64,000 nucleotides of DNA from Streptomyces sp. H27-H1 (lineage in GTDB: Bacteria; Actinomycetota; Actinomycetes; Streptomycetales; Streptomycetaceae), in assembly GCF_026627445.1 (NCBI RefSeq), contig NZ_JAPNLJ010000008.1, forward strand, positions 1 to 64,000, written 5' to 3'. This document shows, one piece after another, positions 1-7,952 of this stretch. The position numbers were made by a program, and so were the translations under genes. Within the stretch, counting starts at the first letter, position 1, and every line of letters begins with the position of its first letter. The notes beneath the pieces are model-generated. The model made no database searches, was not told the origin of the DNA, and worked only from the letters and a program-made list of their open reading frames with translations.

Positions 1-2
1 GC

Positions 3-104
3 GGCATCGCGTTCCGCTTTGACAAGACGCCAGAAAGCTACGAGGCCGGCCTGCATCTGTGCGGTGCGATGCTCTGGCTCCGCAGCATCGCACCACATTC
101 ATAA
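3..104 (+). mobile_element. 3' end of an IS5-family transposase gene (cut by window edge)
   Basis: An open frame entering from the left edge encodes 33 residues ending in TAA. It reads FDKTPESYEAGLH, then a GAMLWLRS-type tail, which is the C-terminal signature I know from IS5-family DDE transposases of actinomycetes. The catalytic residues would lie outside the window, so completeness cannot be judged. It ends only 20 bp before the stop codon of the convergent VOC gene, so the element's right end must lie in that gap or at the gene's end. No clear terminal inverted repeat can be paired because the left end is missing. Alternative: a solitary transposase remnant. Confidence 0.7.
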
Positions 105-123
105 TCCGATCTCCAGACAGGAC

Positions 124-933
124 CTAGGACCGGCTCTCGGTCCCGCCGTCCGTCCGGAACGTCGTAAGGGTGAAGAGCGCCCCGTCCGGATCGCGCAGCG
201 CCACCCACCGCTCGGTCTCGCTAGACCCGGGCTCGGACACCGTGCGGCCGCCCAGTGCGACGGCGGCCTCCACCGCCGGTTCCAGCGCGGGCACCCGGAA
301 GTGCACGTGCCAGCGCGGCCGGGTGTACGGACTGTAGGCGCCCGGTTCGACCGGGCCGCTGTCCAGTCGGGCCACCGGCTCCCCTTCCTGGCGCAGCACG
401 ACCCGGTCCTCCTCGTAGGCGACCTCGCAGCACCCGGCTCGGCCGGTGGCCCACTCCAGCACCTCCCCGTAGAAGATCGCCGACTCGAAGGCGTCCCGGG
501 TGCGCAGCTCCAGCCAGGCCGGAGCCTGCCCCGAGCCCACCCGCCAGCCCGAGGAGACCTGGCCCTCCCAGATCCCGAACACCGCCCCGTCCCGGTCCGC
601 CACCAGCGCCCCGCGGCCCCCCGTCTCGAAGGAGACCGGGCCGACCGCGATTGTGCCGCTGCGTTCCCGGACCCGGTCCACCGCCACGTCGGCGTCGTCC
701 ACGGCGAAGTACGGGGTCCAGGCCACGGGCACCGCGAGATCCCCGGCCAGCGCCCCGATCCCGGCCACCGGCATCCCGTCCAGCTCGCCCACGGAGAAGG
801 CCTCGCCGAGCCGCGCGGGCCGGAACCGCCAGCCCGCGACCGCACCGTAGAACCGCTGCGCGGCGCCGAGGTCACGGGCCATCAGGCTCACCCAGCAGGG
901 CGCCCCGAAGACGTCCCTCGTCGAAATCTCCAC
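124..933 (-). CDS. VOC (glyoxalase/bleomycin-resistance fold) family protein, two-domain
   Basis: The 269-residue product has two tandem VOC modules, about residues 5-125 and 140-262, each ending in a strand of the form DPDGA-F or DRDGA-F. The N-terminal part carries the usual ARDLGAAQRFYGAVAGW stretch. VOC proteins bind a metal and act on or sequester small molecules; Streptomyces paralogues of this layout are mostly uncharacterised, so no substrate is proposed. It starts at an ATG with a GGGCGGAACAAACGG upstream stretch that is only a weak ribosome binding site. It converges on the IS5 remnant, with 19 bp between the ends. The gene is intact and its base composition matches its neighbours. 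Confidence 0.85.
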   Translation of the reverse strand: MEISTRDVFGAPCWVSLMARDLGAAQRFYGAVAGWRFRPARLGEAFSVGELDGMPVAGIGALAGDLAVPVAWTPYFAVDDADVAVDRVRERSGTIAVGPVSFETGGRGALVADRDGAVFGIWEGQVSSGWRVGSGQAPAWLELRTRDAFESAIFYGEVLEWATGRAGCCEVAYEEDRVVLRQEGEPVARLDSGPVEPGAYSPYTRPRWHVHFRVPALEPAVEAAVALGGRTVSEPGSSETERWVALRDPDGALFTLTTFRTDGGTESRS

Positions 934-1136
934 CGTTTGTTCCGCCCTTCACCGGGGCGCGGTCAGCGCGCCGTCCGAGCACAAGCAGTAGCGCCCCGGC
1001 CACGCTGGGGGCGCGCAGGCGCGCCACCGGAGCGCGGATATCCCCTTGGCGGCTCGCGGAAACGGGTCCCAAGGTTCGCGAATGACGCGCACGGGTTCTA
1101 TAGGGACGGGTTCCAGCGGCCCCCGAGCTGCCCGCC

Positions 1137-1548
1137 GTGGTGCTGGACCGGATCTACCCGCACGTCTCGTACGGGGACGACCTGCACGCCGCCGGGCGGG
1201 CGGCCGCGACGCGACGGGAAGGGACCTACCGGCCGGGCTGGGGCGGGCGTACGACATCATCCGCGCGGGCGACCGGCGGGCGATCGGCGGCATGGGCTTC
1301 CACGGGGCCTCGGACGCCGGGGGCCGCGCCGAGCCGGCTACGAGTTCGGCCCGCCGGCCCGCGGCAGCGGCTACGCCGCCGAAGCGGCGAGGGCGGGCCC
1401 TCTCCGGCTGGGTACTCGGGCAGCCGGGCATCACCCTGCCGGCGGCCGCGGTGGAGGAGACCGGCCTTCCTTCGCAGGCGGTACTACGCCGGGCCGGTTT
1501 CACCGAGGCGGGCTCAGGGGAAGGCAAAGTCCGGTACATGCTGAGCCC
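1137..1548 (+). pseudogene. Decayed GNAT-type N-acetyltransferase
   Basis: Pieces of one GNAT protein are readable in different frames: VVLDRIYPHVSYGDDLHAAG from about 1138, then YDIIRAGDRRAIGGMGFHGA from about 1249, then YEFGPPARGSGYAAEAARA (the acetyl-CoA loop equivalent) in a third frame from about 1338, then LPSQAVLRRAGFTEAG near the end. The order is exactly that of a GNAT enzyme whose C-terminal motif is LP-A-LRRAGF. At least two frame changes are needed to join them, so no functional protein is expected. The frame of the last piece happens to stay open into downstream genes, producing a long spurious reading frame. The 200 bp before it (934-1136) hold nothing I recognise. Confidence 0.7.
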
Positions 1549-1667
1549 AGCCGTCCAGGGCGTGCCCTTCGGGTCCGGCCGGCCCCGCCCGCGGCGTCCG
1601 GCCGGACCCGGGCGACCGATCCGGGCCGGCTCGGGCAGCCCGCCCGATCCGGAAAGCAGGTTCCTCC

Positions 1668-2639
1668 GTGGTGAGTTCGCAGGTTCCCGTGATCGATCTC
1701 GGCCCGTGGAGGTCCGGAGGACCCGAGGCGCGCCGGTACGTGGCCTCCCGCGTCGACGAGGCCCTCCAGGCGGCCGGTTTCCTGCTCGTGACCGGGCACG
1801 GAGTGGACCCGGAGCTGCCCGGGCGGATCCGGCAGGCGGCGCGGACCTTCTTCAGGCTCCCGGCCGCCGCCAAGGCCCCGTACGCCGTGCCGGTCGGCGG
1901 CCGCGGCTGGCTCGGCCCGGGCGCCGAGGCCAACAGCCACGCGGAGGGCGCGCCCTCGCCGCCCGACCTCAAGGAGTCCTGGTCCTGCGCGGCGGAGGAG
2001 CCGACCGGGATCGCCACGGTGGACGCCGAGTGGTTCCGGCCGAACGCCTGGCCGGCCGAAGTGCCCGCGCTGCGCGGGCTGGTGACGGAGTACCTGGCCG
2101 CGATGCGGGTCCTCTCCGACGAGCTGCTGGAGCTGCTGGCGGCCGCGCTCCGCCTGGAGACGGACCATTTCACCCGGCACACGCACCACCCCACCTGGGG
2201 GTTCAACCTCAACTGGTACCCCGGCACCGAGCTCCTCGGCCCGTCGCTGCCCGGCCAGTTCCGCATCGGCGCGCACACCGACTTCGGCACCGTCACCGTC
2301 CTCGACCGGCAGCAGGGCGCGGGCGGACTCCAGATCCACACCGATGCCGAGGGCTGGCAGGACGCCCCGTACGATCCGGCGGCGCTCACCGTGAACATCG
2401 GCGATCTGATGGCGCGCTGGACGGGCGACCGCTGGCGGGCGGGCCGCCACCGGGTCCTGCCGCCGCCCGCCGACGCGCCGGCCGAGGAGCTGATCTCGCT
2501 CGTCTACTTCTACGAGTGCGATCCGCACACCCGTGTCGAGTCTCTCCCGGCGCCGCTGGGCCGGATCGCGCACGCGCCCGTCGACTCGCACGTCCACCTC
2601 AGGGCGCAGCTCGACGCGATCACCGTTCGGGAGGGCTAA
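1668..2639 (+). CDS. Isopenicillin N synthase-like 2OG-Fe(II) oxygenase family protein
   Basis: The 323-residue product has the DIOX_N-type N-terminus (VPVIDLGPW, residues 6-14) and the double-stranded beta-helix of non-haem iron dioxygenases. The iron ligands read as His203 and Asp205 in the motif HTDFG and His261 in GRHRV. The family's 2-oxoglutarate-binding Arg-x-Ser should lie near residues 275-277, but here the sequence is Leu-Ile-Ser, so the arginine seems absent. Either the cosubstrate is held differently or the reaction does not use 2-oxoglutarate, as in IPNS or ACC oxidase. Substrate unknown. GTG start at 1668 (a second GTG follows directly) after AAAGCAGG. A strong hairpin directly follows the stop. 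Confidence 0.85.
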   Translation: MVSSQVPVIDLGPWRSGGPEARRYVASRVDEALQAAGFLLVTGHGVDPELPGRIRQAARTFFRLPAAAKAPYAVPVGGRGWLGPGAEANSHAEGAPSPPDLKESWSCAAEEPTGIATVDAEWFRPNAWPAEVPALRGLVTEYLAAMRVLSDELLELLAAALRLETDHFTRHTHHPTWGFNLNWYPGTELLGPSLPGQFRIGAHTDFGTVTVLDRQQGAGGLQIHTDAEGWQDAPYDPAALTVNIGDLMARWTGDRWRAGRHRVLPPPADAPAEELISLVYFYECDPHTRVESLPAPLGRIAHAPVDSHVHLRAQLDAITVREG

Positions 2640-2640
2640 G

Positions 2641-2682
2641 CCGTCTCTTCCGGAACTTGCCGGCAAGATCCGGAAGAGACGG
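2641..2682 (+). terminator. Rho-independent-type hairpin with nested palindrome
   Basis: A perfect 14-bp stem (CCGTCTCTTCCGGA at 2641-2654 against 2669-2682) begins right after the oxygenase stop codon. Its loop contains a second perfect palindrome, CTTGCCGGCAAG (2656-2667), so the whole can fold as one 20-bp stem with a single A-A mismatch. There is no U-tract, as is usual in Streptomyces. Confidence 0.8.
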
Positions 2683-2827
2683 CCTGGCGGGGCGAGGGCG
2701 GGGAGGGCCCCCGCGGCACGGGACGGAGGGGCGCCGCGGGGCCGGCGGACGGGCGCGGAGGGGGTGCCGGAGGGCCGGTGGCGGACCCGATTACCCGATG
2801 TCGGGCGCGTTCGGCAGGATGGAGGTC

Positions 2828-3361
2828 ATGACCGAGATCCGTACCCCCCGCCTCCTCCTCCGCCGCTGGTCCGAGGACGACCTCGTCCCCCTGTCGGAGA
2901 TCAACGCCGACGCGGAGGTGATGCGCTGGATCGGCGACGGTTCCACCCTCGACATGGAGGAGACCGCCGAGACCATCGAGCGCTGGGAGGACGAGTGGGA
3001 CGAGGAGGGCTTCGGGATCTTCGCCGTGGAGCTGCTGGCTTCCGGCGAGCTGATCGGCGCCGTCGGGCTCTCCATGCCGTGGTGGCTCCCCGAGGTCCTG
3101 CCGGCCGCGGAGATCACCTGGCGGCTCGGCCGCTCCTTCTGGGGTCAGGGCTACGCCTCCGAGGCCGCGCACGCCACGCTGGAGTTCGCCCTCCAGGAAC
3201 GGGGCCTCGACAGGGTCGTCGCCGTCAACCGGGCGGGCAACGACGAGTCCGAGAACGTGATCCGCAAGCTGGGCATGACGGAGGAGAAGGCCACCGCGCA
3301 CCCGCAGTCCGGCTCGCTGCTCAACATCCACGCGATCGACCTCACGGAGTACGAGGGCTGA
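2828..3361 (+). CDS. GNAT family N-acetyltransferase (RimJ/RimL-like)
   Basis: A 177-residue acetyltransferase of the RimJ/RimL branch. It begins TEIRTPRLLLRRW, the typical first strand of this branch, and contains the acetyl-CoA pyrophosphate loop as FWGQGYASEA (about residues 105-114), followed by the VNRAGNDESENVIRKLGM segment typical of the C-terminal half. These enzymes acetylate amino groups of proteins or small molecules; the substrate cannot be read. The start is uncertain: GGAGG sits only 2 nt before the ATG at 2828, while in-frame ATGs at 2819 and 2798 lie upstream. I chose 2828 because the family usually begins there. It is monocistronic between two intergenic hairpins. Confidence 0.85.
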   Translation: MTEIRTPRLLLRRWSEDDLVPLSEINADAEVMRWIGDGSTLDMEETAETIERWEDEWDEEGFGIFAVELLASGELIGAVGLSMPWWLPEVLPAAEITWRLGRSFWGQGYASEAAHATLEFALQERGLDRVVAVNRAGNDESENVIRKLGMTEEKATAHPQSGSLLNIHAIDLTEYEG

Positions 3362-3380
3362 GTGGACCCGGAGCCCAGTA

Positions 3381-3421
3381 CCGGGCGCCGAGCACGTGGA
3401 GTCGAGCACCCGGCGCCCCGG
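3381..3421 (+). terminator. Possible terminator after the GNAT gene
   Basis: CCGGGCGCC at 3381-3389 can pair with GGCGCCCCGG at 3412-3421, leaving one bulged C. It lies 20 bp after the stop codon. The rest of the 218-bp gap to the next gene shows only C-rich sequence. Confidence 0.35.
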
Positions 3422-3579
3422 GCCCCCGCCCCGCGCCCGCCCCCCCCGCATCAACCGATCGGCTGACCCCGCTGTCGGCCGGCGGGCCGAGCGGCCGACC
3501 GGTCCCGTGCGGTGAGGATGGGTACGGGGGAGCGGGCGCGTCACCGGCCCCGCCCCCGGAACCGAGAGGGGCATCACCC

Positions 3580-4716
3580 GTGCCGCAGCGCCACCGCCCG
3601 CATCCGCGCCGCCGCGCACGGGGAACCCGTACCGCCCTCGCGGCCCTCGCCGGAGCGTTGCTGCTGGGGGCCTGCGCCGCCCCCGACGCGCCGCCCGCCG
3701 CCGCCCCCGCGGCCTCCCCGCTCCCGACTGCGGCGACCACCCCCGGCGGCACCCTCCTGGTGGCCGACTTCGGGGCCGACACCGTCACCTTCGTGGATCC
3801 GGAGCGCGGCGCGGTCGGCTCGGTGCCGGTCGGCAGGGCCCCGTACGGCCTGGTGGTGGGGGCCGACGGCCGGGCCTGGGTGGCCACGGCCGAGGGGGTC
3901 GCCGTCGTGGACACGCGGACGCGGACCCGGCTGGCCCGTATCCCGTACCGCACCACCGGCACGGGGCCCGTCAGCGGCGGAGAGTACCGGGGCGGCGGCA
4001 TGGGCATCGCGCTGTCGCCCGACGGCGCGCACGCGTACGTCGGGGTCAACGTTCCCGGGACCACGGGCGTCCTGGAGGTCGTCGACACGGCGAGGACCGA
4101 GGTCACGGCGGCGGTACCGGTGGGCAGGCGGCCCTTCGACGTGGACGTCTCGGTCGACGGCTCCGAGGTTTACGTCACCGGCCACGACTCCTTCGACGTC
4201 ACCGTGGTCCCCGCCGGCTCGCTGCGTCCGCGGCGCGTCGAGGTCGCCCCGTACGGCACGGAGGGCGGCCTCGGCTCCTGGCTGAAGCCGCACTACGCCG
4301 TCGTGCGGCCGGCGGACGGGATGCTGCTGCCCTTCGAGGGCGAGCGGCTCGCGGTGGTGGATCCGCGGACGGGCCGCACCACGGTGGAGGAGATGACCGC
4401 CGACACCCACCAGCACGGGGCCGCGGTCACGGCGGACGGCCGGCTGCTGGTGGTCGGCACGGGGGCGGTGGAACCGGGGAAGGGCAAGGGGCCCTCCCTC
4501 ACGGTCCGTTCCCCGGACGGCTCGGAGCGCGTGTACCCGCTGGACGGGCCGCACGAGGACGTGGCCGTGTCCCGGGACGGGCGCACGGCCTACGTCACCG
4601 GGGGCTTCACCCGGGACGGCTACTGGAACGGCATCACGGTCGTGGACCTCGACAGCGGGAGCAGCCGCCGGCTCGCGGCGGGCTCCCGTCCCCTCGGCAT
4701 CGCGGTCCTGGGATGA
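3580..4716 (+). CDS. YncE/YVTN-type beta-propeller lipoprotein
   Basis: A 378-residue predicted lipoprotein. The N-terminus has an arginine-rich n-region, a hydrophobic stretch and the lipobox LLGAC (Cys about residue 31). A Pro/Ala linker leads into a repeat domain with recurring units of the form LLVADFGADTVTFVD and VAVSRDGRTAYVTGG, as in YncE-like YVTN beta-propellers. Such proteins sit outside the membrane; some bind DNA or quinoprotein-like ligands, but the ligand here is unknown. The GTG start at 3580 follows GAGAGGGG at a 9-nt spacing, and the lipobox lies at the right distance. Its frame is open far upstream, but that is high-GC artefact. Confidence 0.8.
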   Translation: MPQRHRPHPRRRARGTRTALAALAGALLLGACAAPDAPPAAAPAASPLPTAATTPGGTLLVADFGADTVTFVDPERGAVGSVPVGRAPYGLVVGADGRAWVATAEGVAVVDTRTRTRLARIPYRTTGTGPVSGGEYRGGGMGIALSPDGAHAYVGVNVPGTTGVLEVVDTARTEVTAAVPVGRRPFDVDVSVDGSEVYVTGHDSFDVTVVPAGSLRPRRVEVAPYGTEGGLGSWLKPHYAVVRPADGMLLPFEGERLAVVDPRTGRTTVEEMTADTHQHGAAVTADGRLLVVGTGAVEPGKGKGPSLTVRSPDGSERVYPLDGPHEDVAVSRDGRTAYVTGGFTRDGYWNGITVVDLDSGSSRRLAAGSRPLGIAVLG

Positions 4717-4737
4717 GCGGTGCTGGGATGAGCGGTG

Positions 4738-5475
4738 TCAGCCCCCGCACGTGTTCAGCATGGTGGAGAGCATCTTCCGCTCGGGCTCGGTGACGGTCAG
4801 GCCGTACGTGGACTTGACCGTGGTCCAGGCCCGCCCGTACTGGCACCAGGACGCCTTCGACGGCGGCTGCCACAGGTCGGGGCTCTGGTCACCCTTGGAG
4901 CGGTTCGAGGAGGCGGTCACCGCGAGCAGTTGAGGGCGCGTCAGATCGTTCGCGAAGGCCTTGCGTTTCGCGGCGTCCCAGCCGGCCGCGCCGGAGCGCC
5001 AGCCCTCGGCGAGGGGCACCATGTGGTCGATGTCCATCTTCGTGGCCTCGGTGACCACCACCTCGTCGTACAGGCTCTTCCACGTGCCCGACACGGCCTT
5101 GCACTCGGAGTTCCGGGTGACGTTCGAGCCGTCCCGCTGGAGGACGACCTCGCGGGTGTCGCACTTGTCGCCCTGCTCCGCCCAGTGAGTGAACTTGTCC
5201 CGGCTGTAGCCGGACATGCTCCCGGGCGTGGCCGTCTTGAGCGCGGCCAGCTGGGTACGGGCCACGGAGGCGCCGACCATGCCGGGGAGCACGTCACCGG
5301 AGGGGGCTTTCCCGTCGCCGGTCGCGGAGGGCTTGGCGGTGGCGGAGGGCTTGCCCCCGCCCGGCTTCGGGTCGTCTCCGGGAGCCGTCCCCGTCCCCGT
5401 CCCGGAACATCCGGCGGCGGCCAGCAGCAGCGAGGCCGCCAGTACCGCACCGGGCACACGTATCTGACGTCCCAT
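4738..5475 (-). CDS. Secreted lipoprotein with HNH/GmrSD-type nuclease domain (DUF1524)
   Basis: The 245-residue product starts with a signal peptide ending in the lipobox AAAGC (Cys about residue 23), then a Pro/Gly/Thr-rich linker to about residue 70. The C-terminal part has the DUF1524 HNH-like motif IDHMVPLAEGW, followed by LLAVTASSNRSKGDQSPDLW and WCQYGRAW. The family belongs to the His-Me finger nucleases; secreted members are common in Streptomyces. Two Cys pairs (KCDT, ECKA, WCQY, NTCGG) could form disulfides outside the cell. An ATG at 5475 behind GGGTGGGG is preferred to an ATG 99 bp upstream because the signal peptide then begins at the N-terminus. It converges on the propeller gene with 21 bp between them. 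Confidence 0.8.
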   Translation of the reverse strand: MGRQIRVPGAVLAASLLLAAAGCSGTGTGTAPGDDPKPGGGKPSATAKPSATGDGKAPSGDVLPGMVGASVARTQLAALKTATPGSMSGYSRDKFTHWAEQGDKCDTREVVLQRDGSNVTRNSECKAVSGTWKSLYDEVVVTEATKMDIDHMVPLAEGWRSGAAGWDAAKRKAFANDLTRPQLLAVTASSNRSKGDQSPDLWQPPSKASWCQYGRAWTTVKSTYGLTVTEPERKMLSTMLNTCGG

Positions 5476-5637
5476 GACCCCACCCCGACCCTGCCGCCCA
5501 CTATGTCCCGGGAAGCCTACCCAGGACGGACGGGGCCAGACGCCAGGCCCGTTGGCCCGGCGGGCGGTGAACACTCGCCGGGCGTAAGCCCAGTGGTGGA
5601 CGGGGTCGGGCGGTGGCCGGGTCCGGCGAGAGCGGGC

Positions 5638-6240
5638 TCAGGTGGCGTGGCTGCGCAACCACGCGTCCAGTGCGGCGAAGTCGGCGTTCGCGAGGCCGAC
5701 CCGGGGGTCGACGCGGTGGAGCAGGGCCGGGCCGGGGTGGTGGGCTGATACCCACCGGCGGTCCGCGTCGCCGATCTCGTCGTCGACCCAGACGAACGCC
5801 CGTCCCGCCGCCAGCGCCACGAGGCCGCCGGTCTTCCAGTGCGTGCCGTCCCGGCCGTCGGCCCCGGAGCTTTCGGGCCAGTCCGCGACCGGCAGGACCG
5901 GCAGCCCGAGGAGCGGGGAGAGGCACAGGTTCGCGTCCTCGCCCCAGGTCGTGGCCCACACCAGCTCGCAGGGCAGCGCCGCGAGCCGGGGACCGAGTCC
6001 CGGATCCACCCGGGAGAGGAGGGGGTGGCCGCCGGACGTGTCGGCCGCGCCCGGAACCCCGTGGACCCGGTGGCCGTGCGGGGAGCCGAACGGGATGAGC
6101 GGGCCGTCGACATCGAGGAAGAGGAGGGGGAGGGGGCGGGGGAGGGGGCGCGGGAGAGCGCGGGCCCGCTGGGTGTCCATGCGGCCCAGAGGTATCACGC
6201 GGCCGCGACCGCCTCCGGAGGCCCCGGGCACTCCGCTCAT
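5638..6240 (-). CDS. HAD-like hydrolase domain protein
   Basis: A roughly 200-residue protein with the HAD motif I sequence LLFLDVDGPLIPFG (Asp nucleophile in DVDGP, about residue 43) and a late acidic motif VWVDDEIGDAD. Between them lies ELVWATTWGEDAN, which matches the small-protein HAD family often called the HAD domain of Swiss-army-knife RNA-repair proteins. Likely cytoplasmic; substrate unknown. I place the start at the ATG at 6240 because GGAG lies 5 nt upstream; alternatives at 6255 and 6180 are in frame. The N-terminal 30 residues are low complexity. The gene is divergent from fprA, and its ribosome binding site lies inside a 15-bp palindrome. Confidence 0.7.
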   Translation of the reverse strand: MSGVPGASGGGRGRVIPLGRMDTQRARALPRPLPRPLPLLFLDVDGPLIPFGSPHGHRVHGVPGAADTSGGHPLLSRVDPGLGPRLAALPCELVWATTWGEDANLCLSPLLGLPVLPVADWPESSGADGRDGTHWKTGGLVALAAGRAFVWVDDEIGDADRRWVSAHHPGPALLHRVDPRVGLANADFAALDAWLRSHAT

Positions 6241-6247
6241 GGATGCT

Positions 6248-6262
6248 CCAAGCATTGCTTGG
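6248..6262. promoter_or_regulatory. 15-bp palindrome overlapping the HAD gene's leader
   Basis: CCAAGCATTGCTTGG is a perfect 7-1-7 inverted repeat. It covers the TTGGAG ribosome binding site of the HAD-like gene on the minus strand. It could be an operator or an RNA hairpin hiding that site. Confidence 0.45.
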
Positions 6263-6278
6263 GGATGCCATAAGCGAG

Positions 6279-6296
6279 GGTTATGGGGTCATAACC
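6279..6296. promoter_or_regulatory. Inverted repeat between the HAD gene and fprA
   Basis: GGTTATGGGGTCATAACC is a 6-6-6 inverted repeat in the 138-bp divergent spacer, 83 bp before the fprA start. It is AT-richer than its surroundings, which suggests a protein-binding site. Confidence 0.45.
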
Positions 6297-6308
6297 AAGG
6301 GGCGGGTG

Positions 6309-6327
6309 CCGGGTTAGGCTGCCCTTA
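6309..6327 (+). promoter_or_regulatory. Iron-box-like sequence upstream of fprA
   Basis: The 19 bp CCGGGTTAGGCTGCCCTTA match the IdeR/DmdR consensus (TTAGGTTAGGCTAACCTAA) at 13 positions by my count, including an unbroken GGTTAGGCT core. The dyad's left arm is poor. It could place the reductase under iron control, but chance similarity is possible. Confidence 0.3.
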
Positions 6328-6378
6328 GCTTAGGGTCTCCACTGATCGAGTCTTTCGTCGTTCGAAGGGAACCCAGCC

Positions 6379-7740
6379 ATGCCTCGCCCCCTGCGGGTAG
6401 CAATCGTCGGTGCCGGCCCCGCCGGCATCTACGCCGCCGACGCCCTGCTGAAGTCCGAGGCGGCCGCCGAGCCGGGTGTGTCCATCGACATCTTCGAACG
6501 GATGCCGGCCCCCTTCGGTCTGATCCGCTACGGCGTCGCCCCCGACCACCCCCGGATCAAGGGCATCATCACCGCCCTGCACCAGGTGCTCGACAAGCCG
6601 CAGGTCCGCCTCTTCGGCAACGTCGACTACCCGAACGACATCAGCCTCGACGAGCTGCGCTCCTTCTACGACGCCGTGATCTTCTCCACCGGGGCCACCG
6701 CCGACCGCGCGCTCACCATCGCGGGCGTCGACCTCGACGGCTCCTACGGCGCCGCCGACTTCGTCTCCTGGTACGACGGCCACCCCGACGTGCCGCGCAC
6801 CTGGCCGCTGGAAGCCGAGAAGGTCGCCGTCCTCGGCGTCGGCAACGTGGCCCTCGACGTGGCCCGGATCCTCGCCAAGACCGCCGACGAGCTGCTGCCG
6901 ACCGAGATCCCGGCGAACGTCTACGACGGCCTGGCGGCCAACAAGGCGCTCGAGGTCCACGTCTTCGGCCGCCGTGGCCCCGCGCAGGCCAAGTTCAGCC
7001 CGATGGAGCTGCGCGAGCTGGACCACTCGCCCACCATCGAGGTCATCGTCAACCCCGAGGACATCGACTACGACGAGGGCTCGATCACCACCCGCCGCTC
7101 CAACAAGCAGGCGGACATGGTCGCCAAGACCCTGGAGAACTGGGCGATCCGCGACATAGGCGAGCGTCCGCACAAGCTCTTCCTGCACTTCTTCGAGTCG
7201 CCCACCGAGATCCTCGGCGAGGACGGCAAGGTCGTCGGCCTGCGGACCGAGCGCACCGAGCTCGACGGCACCGGCAACGTCAAGGGCACCGGCACGTTCA
7301 CCGACTGGGACGTCCAGTCCGTCTACCGCGCCGTCGGCTACCTCTCCGACGAGCTGCCCAAGCTTCCGTGGGACGTCGACTCCGGCACGGTTCCGGACGA
7401 GGGCGGCCGCGTCATCGAAGCCGGCGCGCACCTGCCGTCCACGTACGTCACCGGCTGGATCCGCCGCGGCCCCGTCGGCCTCATCGGCCACACCAAGGGC
7501 GACGCGAACGAGACGGTCGCGAACCTGCTCGCCGACCACGCGGAAGGCCGCCTGCTGACGCCGGCCGCTCCCGAGCCGGAGGCCGTCGCGGCCTTCCTCG
7601 CGGAGAAGGAGATCCGCTTCACGACGTGGGAGGGCTGGTACCAGCTCGACGCCGCCGAGAAGGCGCTGGGCGAGCCGCAGGGCCGCGAGCGCGTGAAGCT
7701 CGTGGAACGCGAGGACATGCTCAAGGCGAGCGGAGCGTAG
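6379..7740 (+). CDS. fprA: FprA-type NADPH-ferredoxin/adrenodoxin reductase
   Basis: A 453-residue flavoprotein transferring electrons from NADPH to ferredoxins, which in actinomycetes feed cytochromes P450 such as the two in this window. The FAD-binding Rossmann motif GAGPAG is at residues 11-16, IFERMPAPFGLIRYGVAPDH follows as in the adrenodoxin reductase family, and the NADP motif LGVGNVALDVAR is near residue 155. GRRGPAQAKFSPMELREL and GWIRRGPVGLIGHTKGDA near the C-terminus are also family signatures. Length is normal. ATG start with AAGGGA upstream. It is a single-gene unit closed by a strong hairpin; possible operators lie in the divergent spacer. Confidence 0.95.
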   Translation: MPRPLRVAIVGAGPAGIYAADALLKSEAAAEPGVSIDIFERMPAPFGLIRYGVAPDHPRIKGIITALHQVLDKPQVRLFGNVDYPNDISLDELRSFYDAVIFSTGATADRALTIAGVDLDGSYGAADFVSWYDGHPDVPRTWPLEAEKVAVLGVGNVALDVARILAKTADELLPTEIPANVYDGLAANKALEVHVFGRRGPAQAKFSPMELRELDHSPTIEVIVNPEDIDYDEGSITTRRSNKQADMVAKTLENWAIRDIGERPHKLFLHFFESPTEILGEDGKVVGLRTERTELDGTGNVKGTGTFTDWDVQSVYRAVGYLSDELPKLPWDVDSGTVPDEGGRVIEAGAHLPSTYVTGWIRRGPVGLIGHTKGDANETVANLLADHAEGRLLTPAAPEPEAVAAFLAEKEIRFTTWEGWYQLDAAEKALGEPQGRERVKLVEREDMLKASGA

Positions 7741-7750
7741 TACCGGTCCC

Positions 7751-7793
7751 GGAGCCCGGCCGGACCCGATGCGCGCGGGCCCGGCCGGGCTCC
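7751..7793 (+). terminator. Terminator of fprA
   Basis: A perfect 13-bp stem, GGAGCCCGGCCGG at 7751-7763 pairing with 7781-7793, with a 17-nt loop, begins 10 bp after the fprA stop. The following 7794-7952 contains imperfect repeats of GGGCGTTCAG/GGCGGCCGGGCGG and no gene. Confidence 0.8.
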
Positions 7794-7952
7794 AGGCGTC
7801 TGGGCGTCGGCGTGTCTGCGCGTTCAGGCGGCCGGGCGGCCGGGCGTTCAGACGTCCGGGCGGCAGTGCGGGCGGGTGACCGTCCCTTACGGAAGTCTGA
7901 CGGGCGGCCGCGGACCCTGGCCGCCGGGTGCGGCAGGTGGTCGAATCGGTAC

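Noticed and set aside
1046..3361. A 771-residue open frame spanning the GNAT debris, the oxygenase and the second GNAT
   Set aside because: High-GC artefact: only the last 177 codons are a gene (2828-3361); the rest is antisense or out of frame to the real oxygenase at 1668-2639.
2533..4716. A long frame leading into the beta-propeller lipoprotein
   Set aside because: The supported start is GTG 3580 with ribosome binding site and signal peptide; upstream is Arg/Pro/Gly-rich noncoding sequence and other genes.
6309..6327. Calling a firm iron box before fprA
   Set aside because: Only 13 of 19 positions match and the left arm is poor; kept as a low-confidence regulatory candidate rather than a claim.
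7794..7952. Possible repeat-based or CRISPR-like array near GGGCGTTCAG
   Set aside because: Units are imperfect, with no constant spacer length; only simple high-GC duplication.
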